From an uncultured Muribaculaceae bacterium (GTDB taxonomy: Bacteria > Bacteroidota > Bacteroidia > Bacteroidales > Muribaculaceae), in the NCBI GenBank assembly GCA_910589055.1, contig CAJURN010000007.1:1-64000 (forward strand): a stretch of DNA of 64,000 nt. The letters are read 5' to 3'. Each line of letters starts with the position of its first letter. The first letter of the stretch is position 1. The notes beneath the pieces are model-generated. The model did no database searches. It was not told the origin of the DNA and saw nothing but the letters and a program-made list of their open reading frames with translations. The position numbers and the translations under genes were made by a program. This document shows, piece by piece, positions 24,756-33,844 of the stretch.

Positions 24756-27212
24756 TTACTTCCGGAAGTAGCGGCGCTTGACGCGTGCCGAGACCCAGGT
24801 CAGAGGCTCGTAGGGAATTGTACCGAGTATTTCCGCGATGTGTTCCACGGGCGCGTCGGGACCGAATATCTCCACACTGTCGCCTACGGCTGCGTCGGGT
24901 GCATCGGTTATGTCTATCATGCACTGGTCCATGCAGATGTTGCCTATTGTCGGGCATTTCGTTCCGCGCACAATGAAACTTGTATGGCCGTTGCCAAGAC
25001 GGCGGTCGATTCCGTCGGCGTATCCGGCTGCAACTGTGGCGATAATGCTGTCGCGCCCGGTCATTCCTTTACATCCGTAGCCTATGGGCGTTCCCGCAGG
25101 CCAGTGTTTGATTGAGATTATGCTTGAGGCGAATCGCGCCACGGTCTGAAGGTGCTTTTGTTCGGCGCTTTCGTACGGGCTTACGCCATAGAGTCCGATG
25201 CCGAGACGCGCCATTTCGTAAGGCAGGGCGTCGGCGAAGCGCATCATGCCAGCGGTGTTGAGCAGGTGGCGTTTGAATTTTGAAGGCAGGCGTGAGGCCA
25301 TCGTGTCGGTCATCTTACGGAATAATTCTATCTGGCCGAGAGTGTAGCTGTCCTTGTCGAGGCAGTCGGCGGTGGCAAGATGCGAGAATACGGATGCCGC
25401 ATTTACCTTATCGGTGGCACAGAGTCTGTCGCAAAGCTCGTCAATGTCTTTTTCGAGGAATCCCACGCGGTGCATGCCGGTGTCAAGCTTGATGTGGACG
25501 GGATAGTTGGTGACACCGTATTTTCCGGCTTCCTCAATCACTCTCTCAAGCTCGGTCATGGAGAATACCGTTGGCTCAAGGTTGAAGGCGAAAAGGGAAC
25601 GGAAGCGGTTGGTGATGGGGTTGAGGATGATTATAGGCATTGTGATTCCGGCCTGTCGCAGGGCTATGCCCTCGTCTACGACAGCCACGGCAAGATACGC
25701 CGCTCCGGCGTCCTGGAGCGTCTTTGAAATTTCGAGCGAGCCCATACCGTAGGCCGATGCCTTCACCATGGCTACCATTCCTGTTCCGGCAGGCACGAGG
25801 CTGCGGTAATAGTTGTAGTTGTTTACTATCGCGTCAAGATTGATTTCAAAAACGGTGTCGTGCCAGGCGTTTTCGAGATGGGTGCGCACGGCGTCGAATT
25901 CGGAGCCGGGATTGCCCTTGACGAGTACAAGGCTGTCGCGGAAAGATTCCGGGCCGAACTTGCGCATGAACGAATCGGCATCGGGGAAGATGTCGGTGTC
26001 GCGAGTTTCGAGTTCCGGAAGTTCATTACGGAGCATGTCCCATTCGCAGCCAATTGCAATAATGCGGGTGATTCCGAAATCGGAAGCTGACCGGATGGCT
26101 TGGCGGTATAATCCGATAAGACTTTCCTTGTTTGCCTTACCGTGGAGCAGGTCGCCGACAACAAGCGTGCGTGACTGGGCGGGTGTGTTGCGCCTGCGCA
26201 TGAAGTCGAGGGCGTCTCTAAGCGAGCGGAGATCGCATGTGAAGTTGTCGAGAAGCAGGGTGCAGCCGTATGATGCGTCCACGATGTCGATGCGGGTCGA
26301 TACCGAAGGCAGTCCGGTGAGCAGTTCTTCGGGTGTGCGTCCTGTTTCGGGCAGGTTGAGTGCCGACAGCGTCGCGGATGCGATGGCATGGAAAAGGTCG
26401 GTGGAGTCGGGATAATTTTCCGGTCGGACAGGGATAAGTACCGGCGACAGGTCCGAAGTTACCTCGCGTATTATCCTTTCGGTGTCGGGATCTGTGGCAT
26501 CGAATATGATTGTGCGGCAATTCCTGACGAGCATTACCTTCTCCCGGATTTTATCGGCGTGGGAGCTGAAAGCCTCGTCGTGTTCGTCGGTAATGGATGT
26601 TATGACTCCAATTCCGCTCGCGGCTTCGCCAAGCAGGTCGGTGAGATAGCGCGCCTGTCCGGGTCCGTCGATTCCGGCTTCGGTGATTATGCAGTCGTGA
26701 TCGGTCTGTGTTATCTCGAAAATCGACAGCGGCACGCCTATGCTCGAGTTCCAGCTGCGTGGACTTCTTACTACATCCATCTCGGGTAGCAGAGCGCGGT
26801 AGAGCAGTTCTTTTACAGTGGTTTTGCCACGGCTTCCGGTAATCAGCACGCGACGGCAGTCAAGGGCTGCAGTCCGTGAGCGAGCCAATGCGGCAAGGGC
26901 TGTCTTGACTGAATCCACAACGATGAAAGCCGCATCCATTGTGGTGGCGTCCTCGGGCAGCTCTTCCACCATGAATATCTTTACTCCGCGGGAATATAGC
27001 TCGCGGATATATCTGTGGCCGTCGCCTATCGTGGTGCGGATGGCAACGAACATTGTGCCTTTCGGGTCGGTGAGGGAACGGCTGTCGGTGAGGATGCGCT
27101 CCACGGATGTGTTTTCATCAAGGCCGGAGGGGGCGGTGATATCGAGGGTCGCGGTCGCGCCGGGAAGTGAATTTATGCTGTCGACGATTGTCCGGATGTT
27201 TTCGGCTTTCAT
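24756..27212 (-). CDS. Bifunctional MurF-alanine racemase (UDP-MurNAc-tripeptide:D-Ala-D-Ala ligase / Alr)
   Basis: An 818-residue fusion characteristic of Bacteroidota. Residues 1-450 are a Mur ligase with ATP loop VLITGSRGKTTVKELL (about 122-137) and a divergent central domain. Residues 455-818 are a complete alanine racemase: FEINLDAIVNNYNYY, then VKASAYGMG with the PLP lysine at 484, HIKLDTGMHRVGF, and AAGYADGIDRRLGNG near the C-terminus. One protein thus makes D-Ala and adds D-Ala-D-Ala to the precursor in the cytoplasm. Whether the MurF half remains catalytic in such fusions is not visible, but the phosphate loop is intact. It runs in the same direction as the salvage operon but ends before that operon's promoter. 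Confidence 0.93.
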   Translation of the reverse strand: MKAENIRTIVDSINSLPGATATLDITAPSGLDENTSVERILTDSRSLTDPKGTMFVAIRTTIGDGHRYIRELYSRGVKIFMVEELPEDATTMDAAFIVVDSVKTALAALARSRTAALDCRRVLITGSRGKTTVKELLYRALLPEMDVVRSPRSWNSSIGVPLSIFEITQTDHDCIITEAGIDGPGQARYLTDLLGEAASGIGVITSITDEHDEAFSSHADKIREKVMLVRNCRTIIFDATDPDTERIIREVTSDLSPVLIPVRPENYPDSTDLFHAIASATLSALNLPETGRTPEELLTGLPSVSTRIDIVDASYGCTLLLDNFTCDLRSLRDALDFMRRRNTPAQSRTLVVGDLLHGKANKESLIGLYRQAIRSASDFGITRIIAIGCEWDMLRNELPELETRDTDIFPDADSFMRKFGPESFRDSLVLVKGNPGSEFDAVRTHLENAWHDTVFEINLDAIVNNYNYYRSLVPAGTGMVAMVKASAYGMGSLEISKTLQDAGAAYLAVAVVDEGIALRQAGITMPIIILNPITNRFRSLFAFNLEPTVFSMTELERVIEEAGKYGVTNYPVHIKLDTGMHRVGFLEKDIDELCDRLCATDKVNAASVFSHLATADCLDKDSYTLGQIELFRKMTDTMASRLPSKFKRHLLNTAGMMRFADALPYEMARLGIGLYGVSPYESAEQKHLQTVARFASSIISIKHWPAGTPIGYGCKGMTGRDSIIATVAAGYADGIDRRLGNGHTSFIVRGTKCPTIGNICMDQCMIDITDAPDAAVGDSVEIFGPDAPVEHIAEILGTIPYEPLTWVSARVKRRYFRK

Positions 27213-27230
27213 TGAATCAAAATTTATTTA

Positions 27231-27238
27231 CAAATTTA
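27231..27238 (-). promoter_or_regulatory. Possible -7 element of the murF-alr gene
   Basis: Minus-strand TAAATTTG lies 19 bases before the start codon at 27212. The -33 position shows only CTTG-type matches at 16 or 22 bases, so co-transcription from the cyclo-ligase gene upstream (54-base gap) is also possible. Confidence 0.4.
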
Positions 27239-27266
27239 GATAAAAAAGCCGAAACAAGTGCAAGGG

Positions 27267-27833
27267 CTAACGTGAGTTTTTCCGGATGCGTCCGCGCACG
27301 ATTCCGTTGCGGTCGGTGACAACGAAGTCAACGGCCACGTCATGTTCCTCAGCATCAATTTCATCAACGAGCTGGAAATCATAGCCTACGCCAATGGTAA
27401 CGGCGCGGCTGCTGCTGAGAAGCCGGTCGTAGTATCCTTTTCCGCGGCCTACTCGGTTTCCGCGGCGGTCGAAAGCTACGGCTGGCACAATCACGAGGTC
27501 AATGTCGTTGATGTCGGCGGTATCGTCGCCGTCGGGTTCCTCGATGCGGAATGAGCCGAGGTGAAGGCGGCTGCGGTCGTAGGGGAGAATCTCGAGGTTC
27601 AGACCGTTGACGCGCGGCAGGTAAAACTGCTTTTTCGTGTGCCAGCGCTCGATGAAACTTCTTGTTGAGAGTTCGTCGGGAAGGGAGTGATACATAAGCA
27701 CGCGGTCGGCCATGAGAAATGCCGCCATTTCCTGTACGATGCTGAACACGCGTTCGGCCGATTCTTCTTTTTCAATATCGTCGAGCAGGGTCTTGCGGGC
27801 CTTGATGCTGCGGCGTATGTCGTCTTTTTTCAT
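27267..27833 (-). CDS. 5-formyltetrahydrofolate cyclo-ligase
   Basis: A 188-residue enzyme that converts 5-formyl-THF to 5,10-methenyl-THF using ATP. Signatures are MKKDDIRRSIKARK at the N-terminus, VLMYHSLPDELSTRS near residue 62, DLVIVPAVAFDRRGNRVGRG and GKGYYDRLL near 130, and a C-terminal VAVDFVVTD. Length is standard. It follows the S41 protease by 12 bases, so it is probably the third gene of the deaminase-protease-cyclo-ligase transcript. Folate one-carbon units link it loosely to the dCMP deaminase (dTMP supply) and to the glycine cleavage operon further along. Confidence 0.93.
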   Translation of the reverse strand: MKKDDIRRSIKARKTLLDDIEKEESAERVFSIVQEMAAFLMADRVLMYHSLPDELSTRSFIERWHTKKQFYLPRVNGLNLEILPYDRSRLHLGSFRIEEPDGDDTADINDIDLVIVPAVAFDRRGNRVGRGKGYYDRLLSSSRAVTIGVGYDFQLVDEIDAEEHDVAVDFVVTDRNGIVRGRIRKNSR

Positions 27834-27845
27834 AAATGCTTGCGC

Positions 27846-29486
27846 TTACAGGTTTTGACCCACGGGGAAGGCGGCCTCTCCTGACCGGAGCCGGCGCAGA
27901 GCCTCCGCAACCACGGGGTCAGTGGTGTTGATGTGCTCGTAATAGGCGTTGAATCCGAGAATGTCGCGCGCTATCACGGCTTTAATCTGATTAACAATCA
28001 GGCTGCGCGATTGTTCGATATAGTACCACTGAGCCTTGATGTTGCCTACGTTTCGGGCATAGTTGACGAACGACTGGAGCAGTACTCCGTCGGAAGGCAA
28101 CTGGGCAAGCAATTCTTTCAGGGTGTGCGCCTCGGAAAGCTGGTCGCGGTTGAGGTCGCAATATTCGTAAGCGTATTTCTGAATGAGTCCGCCATTTACT
28201 ACCTTAATATAATAAGGTGTGACGCCGCTCGTATCGGACGGCACAAATACGTCGGGCATGATTCCACCGCCGCCGTAGACAGGACGGCCATGCATGGTAT
28301 AATGAATTTTTGTGGAATCGGGCTGGATGCTGTCGGCCGAGAAGATTTCGCCGTTGCTGTAACGGTTGAAAATTTCGGCGTCGTAGTCGTTGGTCTTTCC
28401 CGGAGAGTAATCTTTCTGGATGCAACGTCCCGAAGGAGTGAAATATCGCTGCACTGTGAGGCGGAACTCGCTTGAGTCGGGCATCTCGAAGGGACGCTGA
28501 ACGAGTCCTTTTCCGAATGAACGGCGTCCGATAATAAGGCCTCGGTCGTTGTCCTGGATTGCTCCCGAGAAGATTTCGCTTGCGCTTGCGGTGAATTCGT
28601 CGATCAGCACCACGAGCTCCATTTCGGGGAAGGCTCCGGTCATGTCGGCGGGAAGCACCGAGTTTTCGGCGAAGTTTCTTCCGCGTGTCATCACAAGAAT
28701 CGCAGGTTCGGCGAAGAATTCGTTTGCCATGAGCACGGCGGGGTTCATGTAGCCGCCACCGTTTCCGCGCAGGTCAAGAATCAGGGATTTCGCACCGGAG
28801 AAGCGGAGTTGGTTGAGCGATTTTAGAAATTCAGTGTAAGTATTGTCCGAGAATTTGCTCACGCGGATAAATCCTGTGGAGTCGTTAATCATGTAGGAAG
28901 CGTCGATTGGAGTGACGGGTATTTCAACTCTCACAAGGTCGAACACGAGGGGCTTGGGCGAGTTGTGGCGCTTGACCGTAATCTGTACTTCCGTGTTTTT
29001 TTCGCCGCGCAGACGCTTGAACACGTCCTCGGTGGATATTTCCGGACCGGTGATGTCCTCCCCGTCAACGGCAATGATGCGGTCGCCCGAGAGCACACCG
29101 GCACTTTCGGCAGCTCCGCCTGAGATAACCTCCACGATGTACACGGTGTCGTTTAGCATCTGGAACTGTATGCCAACGCCATAGAAGGAGCTTTCGAGGT
29201 CGCGGTTGGCTGTCATGCGGTCTTTTGCGGGAATGTAGGAAGAGTGGGGGTCGAGGTTCTTCAGGAGTTCGGGAATCGTGAGTTCGACAAGACTGTCGAG
29301 CGACACGTCATCAACGTAATAATCCTGAATCATATCAAACACGTCGCTGAGTTTCTGACGCGCTGCCGACGACTGGTCGTGCTTCGAAAGGAACACGCCT
29401 ATCCACATTCCGGCAATGAGCATGAGTGCCCCCACAAGCGGGAGCATGAAGAGATATTTGCGGTCGGAGCCGCTGTTGTTGTTCAT
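27846..29486 (-). CDS. S41-family C-terminal processing protease (CtpA-like)
   Basis: A 546-residue periplasmic serine protease anchored by an N-terminal membrane segment (FMLPLVGALMLIAGMWIGVF). A PDZ domain (FYGVGIQFQMLND to RIIAVDGEDITGP) precedes the catalytic core with LRGNGGGYMNPAV, the nucleophile serine in FTASASEIFSGA and the general-base lysine in RRSFGKGLVQ. The C-terminal extension of about 200 residues is usual in Bacteroidota homologues. Such enzymes trim C-termini of envelope proteins. It is preceded by the dCMP deaminase gene 29 bases upstream and followed closely by the cyclo-ligase, a common Bacteroidota order by my recollection. Confidence 0.92.
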   Translation of the reverse strand: MNNNSGSDRKYLFMLPLVGALMLIAGMWIGVFLSKHDQSSAARQKLSDVFDMIQDYYVDDVSLDSLVELTIPELLKNLDPHSSYIPAKDRMTANRDLESSFYGVGIQFQMLNDTVYIVEVISGGAAESAGVLSGDRIIAVDGEDITGPEISTEDVFKRLRGEKNTEVQITVKRHNSPKPLVFDLVRVEIPVTPIDASYMINDSTGFIRVSKFSDNTYTEFLKSLNQLRFSGAKSLILDLRGNGGGYMNPAVLMANEFFAEPAILVMTRGRNFAENSVLPADMTGAFPEMELVVLIDEFTASASEIFSGAIQDNDRGLIIGRRSFGKGLVQRPFEMPDSSEFRLTVQRYFTPSGRCIQKDYSPGKTNDYDAEIFNRYSNGEIFSADSIQPDSTKIHYTMHGRPVYGGGGIMPDVFVPSDTSGVTPYYIKVVNGGLIQKYAYEYCDLNRDQLSEAHTLKELLAQLPSDGVLLQSFVNYARNVGNIKAQWYYIEQSRSLIVNQIKAVIARDILGFNAYYEHINTTDPVVAEALRRLRSGEAAFPVGQNL

Positions 29487-29515
29487 CTGTTTTCCTGTTT
29501 TCTGAAATAATCCGT

Positions 29516-29950
29516 TCAGGATATTTTTTCAATATGGTCGATTTCGATTCCTGCGCGGCGGAGAAGATCCACACCATCGGTGATGCGGTACAATTCGTTG
29601 AATACAACGCGCTTTATACCGGCCTGGATTATCAGCTTGGCACATTCGAGACATGGCGATGCCGTGACGTAGAGGGTCGCGCCGTCGCTGGAGTTGTTGC
29701 TGCGGGCCACCTTCGTGATTGCATTGGCTTCGGCGTGGAGCACATAGGGCTTTGTGACCCCGCTCTCGTCCTCGCACACGTTTTCGAATCCGGCAGGAGT
29801 GCCGTTGTAGCCGTCGGAGATAATCATCTGGTCCTTGACTATGATAGCGCCAACCTTACGGCGCTCGCAATATGAATTTTCCGCCCAGATTGTAGCCATT
29901 CTAAGGTATCGGCGGTCAAGAATTTCCTGTTTTTCAGCTTGTTTTTCCAT
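29516..29950 (-). CDS. Deoxycytidylate (dCMP) deaminase family protein
   Basis: A 144-residue zinc deaminase. His72 and Glu74 lie in LHAEANAI, and Cys100 and Cys103 in TASPCLECAK. The N-terminal MATIWAENSYCERRKVGA is typical of the ComEB/dCMP-deaminase branch rather than of cytidine deaminases. It would convert dCMP to dUMP for thymidylate synthesis. Length is typical. It is the first gene of a three-gene leftward set, with a TAnnTTTG box 18 bases before its start. Confidence 0.92.
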   Translation of the reverse strand: MEKQAEKQEILDRRYLRMATIWAENSYCERRKVGAIIVKDQMIISDGYNGTPAGFENVCEDESGVTKPYVLHAEANAITKVARSNNSSDGATLYVTASPCLECAKLIIQAGIKRVVFNELYRITDGVDLLRRAGIEIDHIEKIS

Positions 29951-29967
29951 AATTCGGATTTAATGTG

Positions 29968-29975
29968 CAAACTTA
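29968..29975 (-). promoter_or_regulatory. Possible -7 element for the deaminase-protease-cyclo-ligase transcript
   Basis: Minus-strand TAAGTTTG matches TAnnTTTG and would start transcription about 13 nt before the ATG at 29950. No strong TTTG is seen at -33. Confidence 0.4.
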
Positions 29976-30097
29976 GTGAAAAAATCCCGAACATAATCCC
30001 CCGTCTCAGTTAAAAACAAATAAATTAGACTTTGGGCTATAATTGAATATACCCCGTGAATTAAACGTCTTTGTTCTTGGATAACGCAAAAGATTCA

Positions 30098-30730
30098 TTA
30101 TTGAAAAGATTTCCATTTGGCAGGTATATGCAAATCAAAATCAGGAACTGCAAGATGCACGACGTCCGGTAAAATGCACTGTCGGAATCGACTTTCATAT
30201 TGTTTTAATTGTATAGGCTTACATGAGGCCATTGAGGCAAGGTTGCTTGAATACTGATTTGGCGGGAAATAGACAACAACCTTATGCCCGGCTTCAGTGG
30301 CTAATTCAATAGCCGGAATCATGTCACTGTCAGCCGAGACAACAATAGCTAATTCACAATTGTTCTGGTAAGCATCAGCAACTATCTGAGTAGCAATTCT
30401 AACGTCGGTTTCTTTTTCCTCGTGGGTGTGAATTTTATTGCCACAATTAAAACAGGTTATCTCCTTTTTTAGGTATTTGCCAAGGATAAGGTTGAATTTT
30501 GGATTTTCCTTGTTGGCTTGAAAAAACGCACTCTGCCGGAGACTTTGATCTATATCATCCACTCTCGCCGAAAAATATTTCACTGTCACAAGTTCTTGAT
30601 TAGGCCGCATAAACATCTCAAATAACTTGACTATATCAAGCCAGTAAAATTTCTTCCAACGTGCGTCTTTCTTCAATCCATAATAAAAGTTGAAGCCATC
30701 TATATAAACGATTACTCTTTGCTTATCCAT
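30098..30730 (-). CDS. NYN-domain (PIN-like) putative ribonuclease
   Basis: A 210-residue protein of the NYN/LabA (DUF88) group. Conserved acidic positions are Asp11 in VYIDGFNFYYG, Asp109 in ETDVRIATQ and the pair in VVSADSDMIPAIELA near 134-136, fitting a metal-dependent nuclease fold. A small CxxC-x4-HxH stretch (CFNCGNKIHTH, 93-103) may bind zinc. The gene stands alone, is visibly more A/T-rich than the housekeeping genes around it, and has its own strong promoter and an unusual two-hairpin leader. It may have been gained horizontally. The RNA target is unknown. Confidence 0.85.
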   Translation of the reverse strand: MDKQRVIVYIDGFNFYYGLKKDARWKKFYWLDIVKLFEMFMRPNQELVTVKYFSARVDDIDQSLRQSAFFQANKENPKFNLILGKYLKKEITCFNCGNKIHTHEEKETDVRIATQIVADAYQNNCELAIVVSADSDMIPAIELATEAGHKVVVYFPPNQYSSNLASMASCKPIQLKQYESRFRQCILPDVVHLAVPDFDLHIPAKWKSFQ

Positions 30731-30741
30731 AATAAAAATAA

Positions 30742-30786
30742 GCCCACCTTATGGGGTGGGCGAGCCTTAGTATTTTCCACCTAAGG
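30742..30786 (-). promoter_or_regulatory. Two-hairpin structured leader of the NYN gene
   Basis: Reading toward the gene, the predicted mRNA starts near 30794. It then folds into CCTTAG/CTAAGG (arms 30781-30786 and 30765-30770, 10-base loop) and, three bases later, into GCCCACC/GGTGGGC (arms 30755-30761 and 30742-30748, 6-base loop). The second stem ends 11 bases before the start codon, so almost the whole leader is structured. It lacks a T-run, so it is not a simple terminator. It could control translation or be a target of the encoded nuclease. Confidence 0.6.
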
Positions 30787-30798
30787 GAGATATGTATG

Positions 30799-30829
30799 CA
30801 AAAGTAATAAAATTTATTTACTTTGCAAA
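30799..30829 (-). promoter_or_regulatory. Promoter of the NYN gene
   Basis: Minus-strand TTTG (30826-30829), 19-base spacer, then TACTTTTG (30799-30806): a complete match to the Bacteroidota consensus. It predicts a leader of about 60 nt. Confidence 0.72.
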
Positions 30830-30899
30830 ATTAAAAACGTTCATTTTATGGAAAAGTTTTTTCAGTCAGTATCAATAGCTTATTCTGCTCGGGGGATGA

Positions 30900-30930
30900 T
30901 TGTGTTTTCGGGATAAAATTCGTAACTTCG
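30900..30930 (+). promoter_or_regulatory. Probable promoter of the prfA operon
   Basis: TTGT at 30900 and TAACTTCG at 30923-30930, 19 bases apart, are one-mismatch versions of TTTG and TAnnTTTG. The start codon at 30951 would follow a leader of about 16 nt. Confidence 0.42.
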
Positions 30931-30950
30931 CGGAAAATATCATTCCCATT

Positions 30951-32060
30951 ATGGCAGACCAATCATTGCTTGAACGTCTCGACGGTATCGAGGGACGTTT
31001 TGAAGAAATAAGCACACTTATAACCGACCCCGCGGTAATTGCCGACATGAAGCGTTATGTCAGGCTTACAAAAGAATATAAGGACCTGGAGAAGCTCGTG
31101 AACACTACGCGACGCTATCGTCAACTGCTTTCCAACGTAGAAGAGGCCAAGGCTGTACTTGCTTCAGAAAGCGATGCCGAGATGCGCGAGATGGCTAAGG
31201 ATCAGCTCGACGAGGCTGCCGCTCAGATTCCTGAAGTTGAGGAAGATATAAAACTCCAGCTTATTCCAGCCGACCCGGAAGACGGGAAAAATGCCATACT
31301 TGAAATCCGTGGCGGTACGGGCGGCGACGAGGCTGCGATTTTTGCCGGTGACCTTTGCAAGATGTATATGAAATATTGCGAGAGCAAGGGTTGGAATGTG
31401 GCAGTTACCTCGGCGAGCGAGGGCGCTGCCGGTGGCTACAAGGAAATTGTGCTGAGCGTGACCGGAGAAGGCGTCTACGGTATTCTGAAATATGAGAGTG
31501 GTGTGCACCGCGTGCAGCGCGTACCTGCTACGGAGACACAAGGCCGAGTACACACTTCGGCAGCTACCGTGGCCGTACTTCCCGAGGCCGAGGCTTTCGA
31601 TGTTGAAATCAACGAAGGCGAAATCAAATGGGATACTTTCCGCTCGGGCGGTGCCGGAGGTCAGAACGTCAACAAGGTGGAATCCGGTGTGCGCTTGCGG
31701 TATATGTGGAAAAATCCCAATACGGGCGAGACCGAGGAAATCCTCATCGAATGTACCGAGACCCGCGACCAGCCCAAGAATAAGGAACGTGCCCTCAGCC
31801 GCCTGCGCACCTTCATCTACGACAAGGAGCATCAGAAGTATATCGACGATATTGCCTCACGGCGAAAGACTCTCGTATCCACCGGCGACCGCTCGGCCAA
31901 AATCCGCACCTACAATTATCCGCAGGGGCGAATTACCGACCACCGCATTAATTACACCATATATAATCTTCAATCGTTTGTCGACGGTGATATTCAGGAT
32001 GTAATCGACCATCTTATCGTGGCTGAGAACGCCGAAAAACTCAAAGCGGCAGAATTATAA
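30951..32060 (+). CDS. prfA: Peptide chain release factor 1
   Basis: A 369-residue class I release factor reading UAA and UAG. RF1-type features are the tripeptide PAT within HRVQRVPATETQGRVHTSA and the catalytic GGQ in SGGAGGQNVNKVESGVR, which triggers peptidyl-tRNA hydrolysis. The start at 30951 (MADQSLLERLDG) is chosen because an in-frame upstream extension to 30900 would run across the likely promoter and add residues not found in the family. The DUF4153 gene follows 19 bases later and pyrF after that, in what looks like one operon. Confidence 0.95.
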   Translation: MADQSLLERLDGIEGRFEEISTLITDPAVIADMKRYVRLTKEYKDLEKLVNTTRRYRQLLSNVEEAKAVLASESDAEMREMAKDQLDEAAAQIPEVEEDIKLQLIPADPEDGKNAILEIRGGTGGDEAAIFAGDLCKMYMKYCESKGWNVAVTSASEGAAGGYKEIVLSVTGEGVYGILKYESGVHRVQRVPATETQGRVHTSAATVAVLPEAEAFDVEINEGEIKWDTFRSGGAGGQNVNKVESGVRLRYMWKNPNTGETEEILIECTETRDQPKNKERALSRLRTFIYDKEHQKYIDDIASRRKTLVSTGDRSAKIRTYNYPQGRITDHRINYTIYNLQSFVDGDIQDVIDHLIVAENAEKLKAAEL

Positions 32061-32079
32061 ATCAATAATCTTCTCCTCT

Positions 32080-33822
32080 ATGACTGATAATTCCAAACGC
32101 TCATTACGCAAACTGCTTTCCGCAGAAGTGATTTCAGATGCGGCCCGGGACGCATACAGGCGTTTTCCGATTGCTGTAATCTGTACGGTTCTCTACACTT
32201 TGTGGCTCTGGCTCGAGATATGGACAGATTTCGATTTGTCTGAGAATTTTCAACTCGCGGTATCATTCTCGCTCGCACTTGAAATCCTGATTTCCGCGGC
32301 AGTTTCATCATGGGCATCCATGCTCGGATGGGATAGCGGAAAGCATAAGATGGCTCAGATTGTGTTCGGAGCGATTATCGTTGCCGATTTTATCTACCTC
32401 CTGCTATTGGGCGATAAGCTCAGTCTTGCCGGTGGGATAGGGCACGGTGCTGCCATAACGGCAGCCGCTGTGGCATTGTTCTTTGTGCCGTCATCGAAGC
32501 GGCTCGGCGAACGCGAGGCCTGGATGTTCAGCATGCTTCAGATGTCGGGTTTGTGCCTGGCTATTATTGTCGGTGCCATTCTGTCGATTGCCGGACTTAT
32601 TATTTTCGGAACGCTCTATGCGCTGTTCAATCTTGAGATAAGATATATACTTCCGACCTACGAGGTCCTTTCGGGATTTGCAATTCCTGCTATGGTTCTG
32701 CTCTCCCGTATTCCCTCCCGGCAGACTGTGGAAGACGAGGTAATGACGTTCACACCGTCGGCGTTCACACTCGGGCTCACGAAGTTCGTGATTCTGCCTC
32801 TGTGCTGTATATATATGCTTATCCTGTATGCCTACGGGATTGAGATTGTTGCAACGTGGAATCTTCCCAAGGGCGTGATATGCTTGTCGGTGACAGGACT
32901 TGTCGCCGTAGTGCTTTTTGCGTTTTTCCAGCTCGAAGCCTTGAAAAACGGTTCTGAAGATCGGACGCTGTCTAAAATCGCTCGCACGCTTCCGGCGGCT
33001 ATGTTTCCGCTGCTTGTGATGATGTCGGTGGCGATAGGCTACCGGATTTACAGCTACGGAATCACCCCCGACCGTCTGTATGTGCTGGCTTTCAATATAT
33101 GGGCCTATGCGGCCATGTTCTATCTCCTGCGACGCTCGGGGTGCGGTGTCAACCGCATTGCGATTTCCTTCGCGGCAATATTCCTTGCCGTGTCGATAAT
33201 TCCGGAGTTTAATTTCACCTCACTTTCGGAAGCCTACATCCGCTGGAAGGCAAAGGCCATACTTGCAACGCAAGGATACAAGACATTACCTCTCAACAGG
33301 ACAAATTTCGTCGAGGCCATTGATTCCATGCCCGTGGAATCCCGCAACGAACTCATTGCAAAACTCCGCTATCTTGAAGATTGGGAGAATCCCTCGCGCA
33401 CGGCCGACATCATAGATTTTCCGGTGCGAACTTCAAGCTATGAGTTTGACCCGATTTTTGAAACGGCGGATACTGTCGTTGTTGATAAATCTAATTACAT
33501 TGACTTGACATTTGCGGCCATGAACAATCCGGTTGATATTCCGGTGGGATTGACCCGTGTGGTTTCCGTATATGAGACGTCGTGGGATACAGTGCAATTG
33601 ACCGACAGCGTGTACATGGTTCCGGCCGAGGGATTCCGTATTCCGGTCAGATTCCTCAATTATGAGTCGCTAGATTCAAATAAAGAACTTCCCGACACAA
33701 TGATTGAGCTTGAAAGTAAAGATGGAGTTTTCATACCCAAGTCGATAGAATTCCGAATAGACCGGACCTCCACGAATCCGTCGCTCGAATATTACAAGAT
33801 AAGCGGCTACATATTTTTCTGA
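32080..33822 (+). CDS. DUF4153-family polytopic membrane protein
   Basis: A 580-residue protein with about ten hydrophobic segments between residues 25 and 385 (for example VICTVLYTLWLWLEIW, AIIVADFIYLLLLG, LAIIVGAILSIAGLIIF, AIFLAVSIIPEF). A C-terminal soluble domain follows at about 390-580. This layout fits DUF4153, a family with no established function. It lies between prfA and pyrF with gaps of 19 and 22 bases; the co-transcription gives no clear functional hint. Confidence 0.75.
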   Translation: MTDNSKRSLRKLLSAEVISDAARDAYRRFPIAVICTVLYTLWLWLEIWTDFDLSENFQLAVSFSLALEILISAAVSSWASMLGWDSGKHKMAQIVFGAIIVADFIYLLLLGDKLSLAGGIGHGAAITAAAVALFFVPSSKRLGEREAWMFSMLQMSGLCLAIIVGAILSIAGLIIFGTLYALFNLEIRYILPTYEVLSGFAIPAMVLLSRIPSRQTVEDEVMTFTPSAFTLGLTKFVILPLCCIYMLILYAYGIEIVATWNLPKGVICLSVTGLVAVVLFAFFQLEALKNGSEDRTLSKIARTLPAAMFPLLVMMSVAIGYRIYSYGITPDRLYVLAFNIWAYAAMFYLLRRSGCGVNRIAISFAAIFLAVSIIPEFNFTSLSEAYIRWKAKAILATQGYKTLPLNRTNFVEAIDSMPVESRNELIAKLRYLEDWENPSRTADIIDFPVRTSSYEFDPIFETADTVVVDKSNYIDLTFAAMNNPVDIPVGLTRVVSVYETSWDTVQLTDSVYMVPAEGFRIPVRFLNYESLDSNKELPDTMIELESKDGVFIPKSIEFRIDRTSTNPSLEYYKISGYIFF

Positions 33823-33844
33823 AATTAATAAAGCATAGATAAAG

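Noticed and set aside
30728..30829. Type III (ToxN-like) toxin-antitoxin locus
   Set aside because: The leader has two different hairpins, not tandem RNA repeats, and the protein is NYN-type rather than ToxN-like. Kept only as a structured leader.
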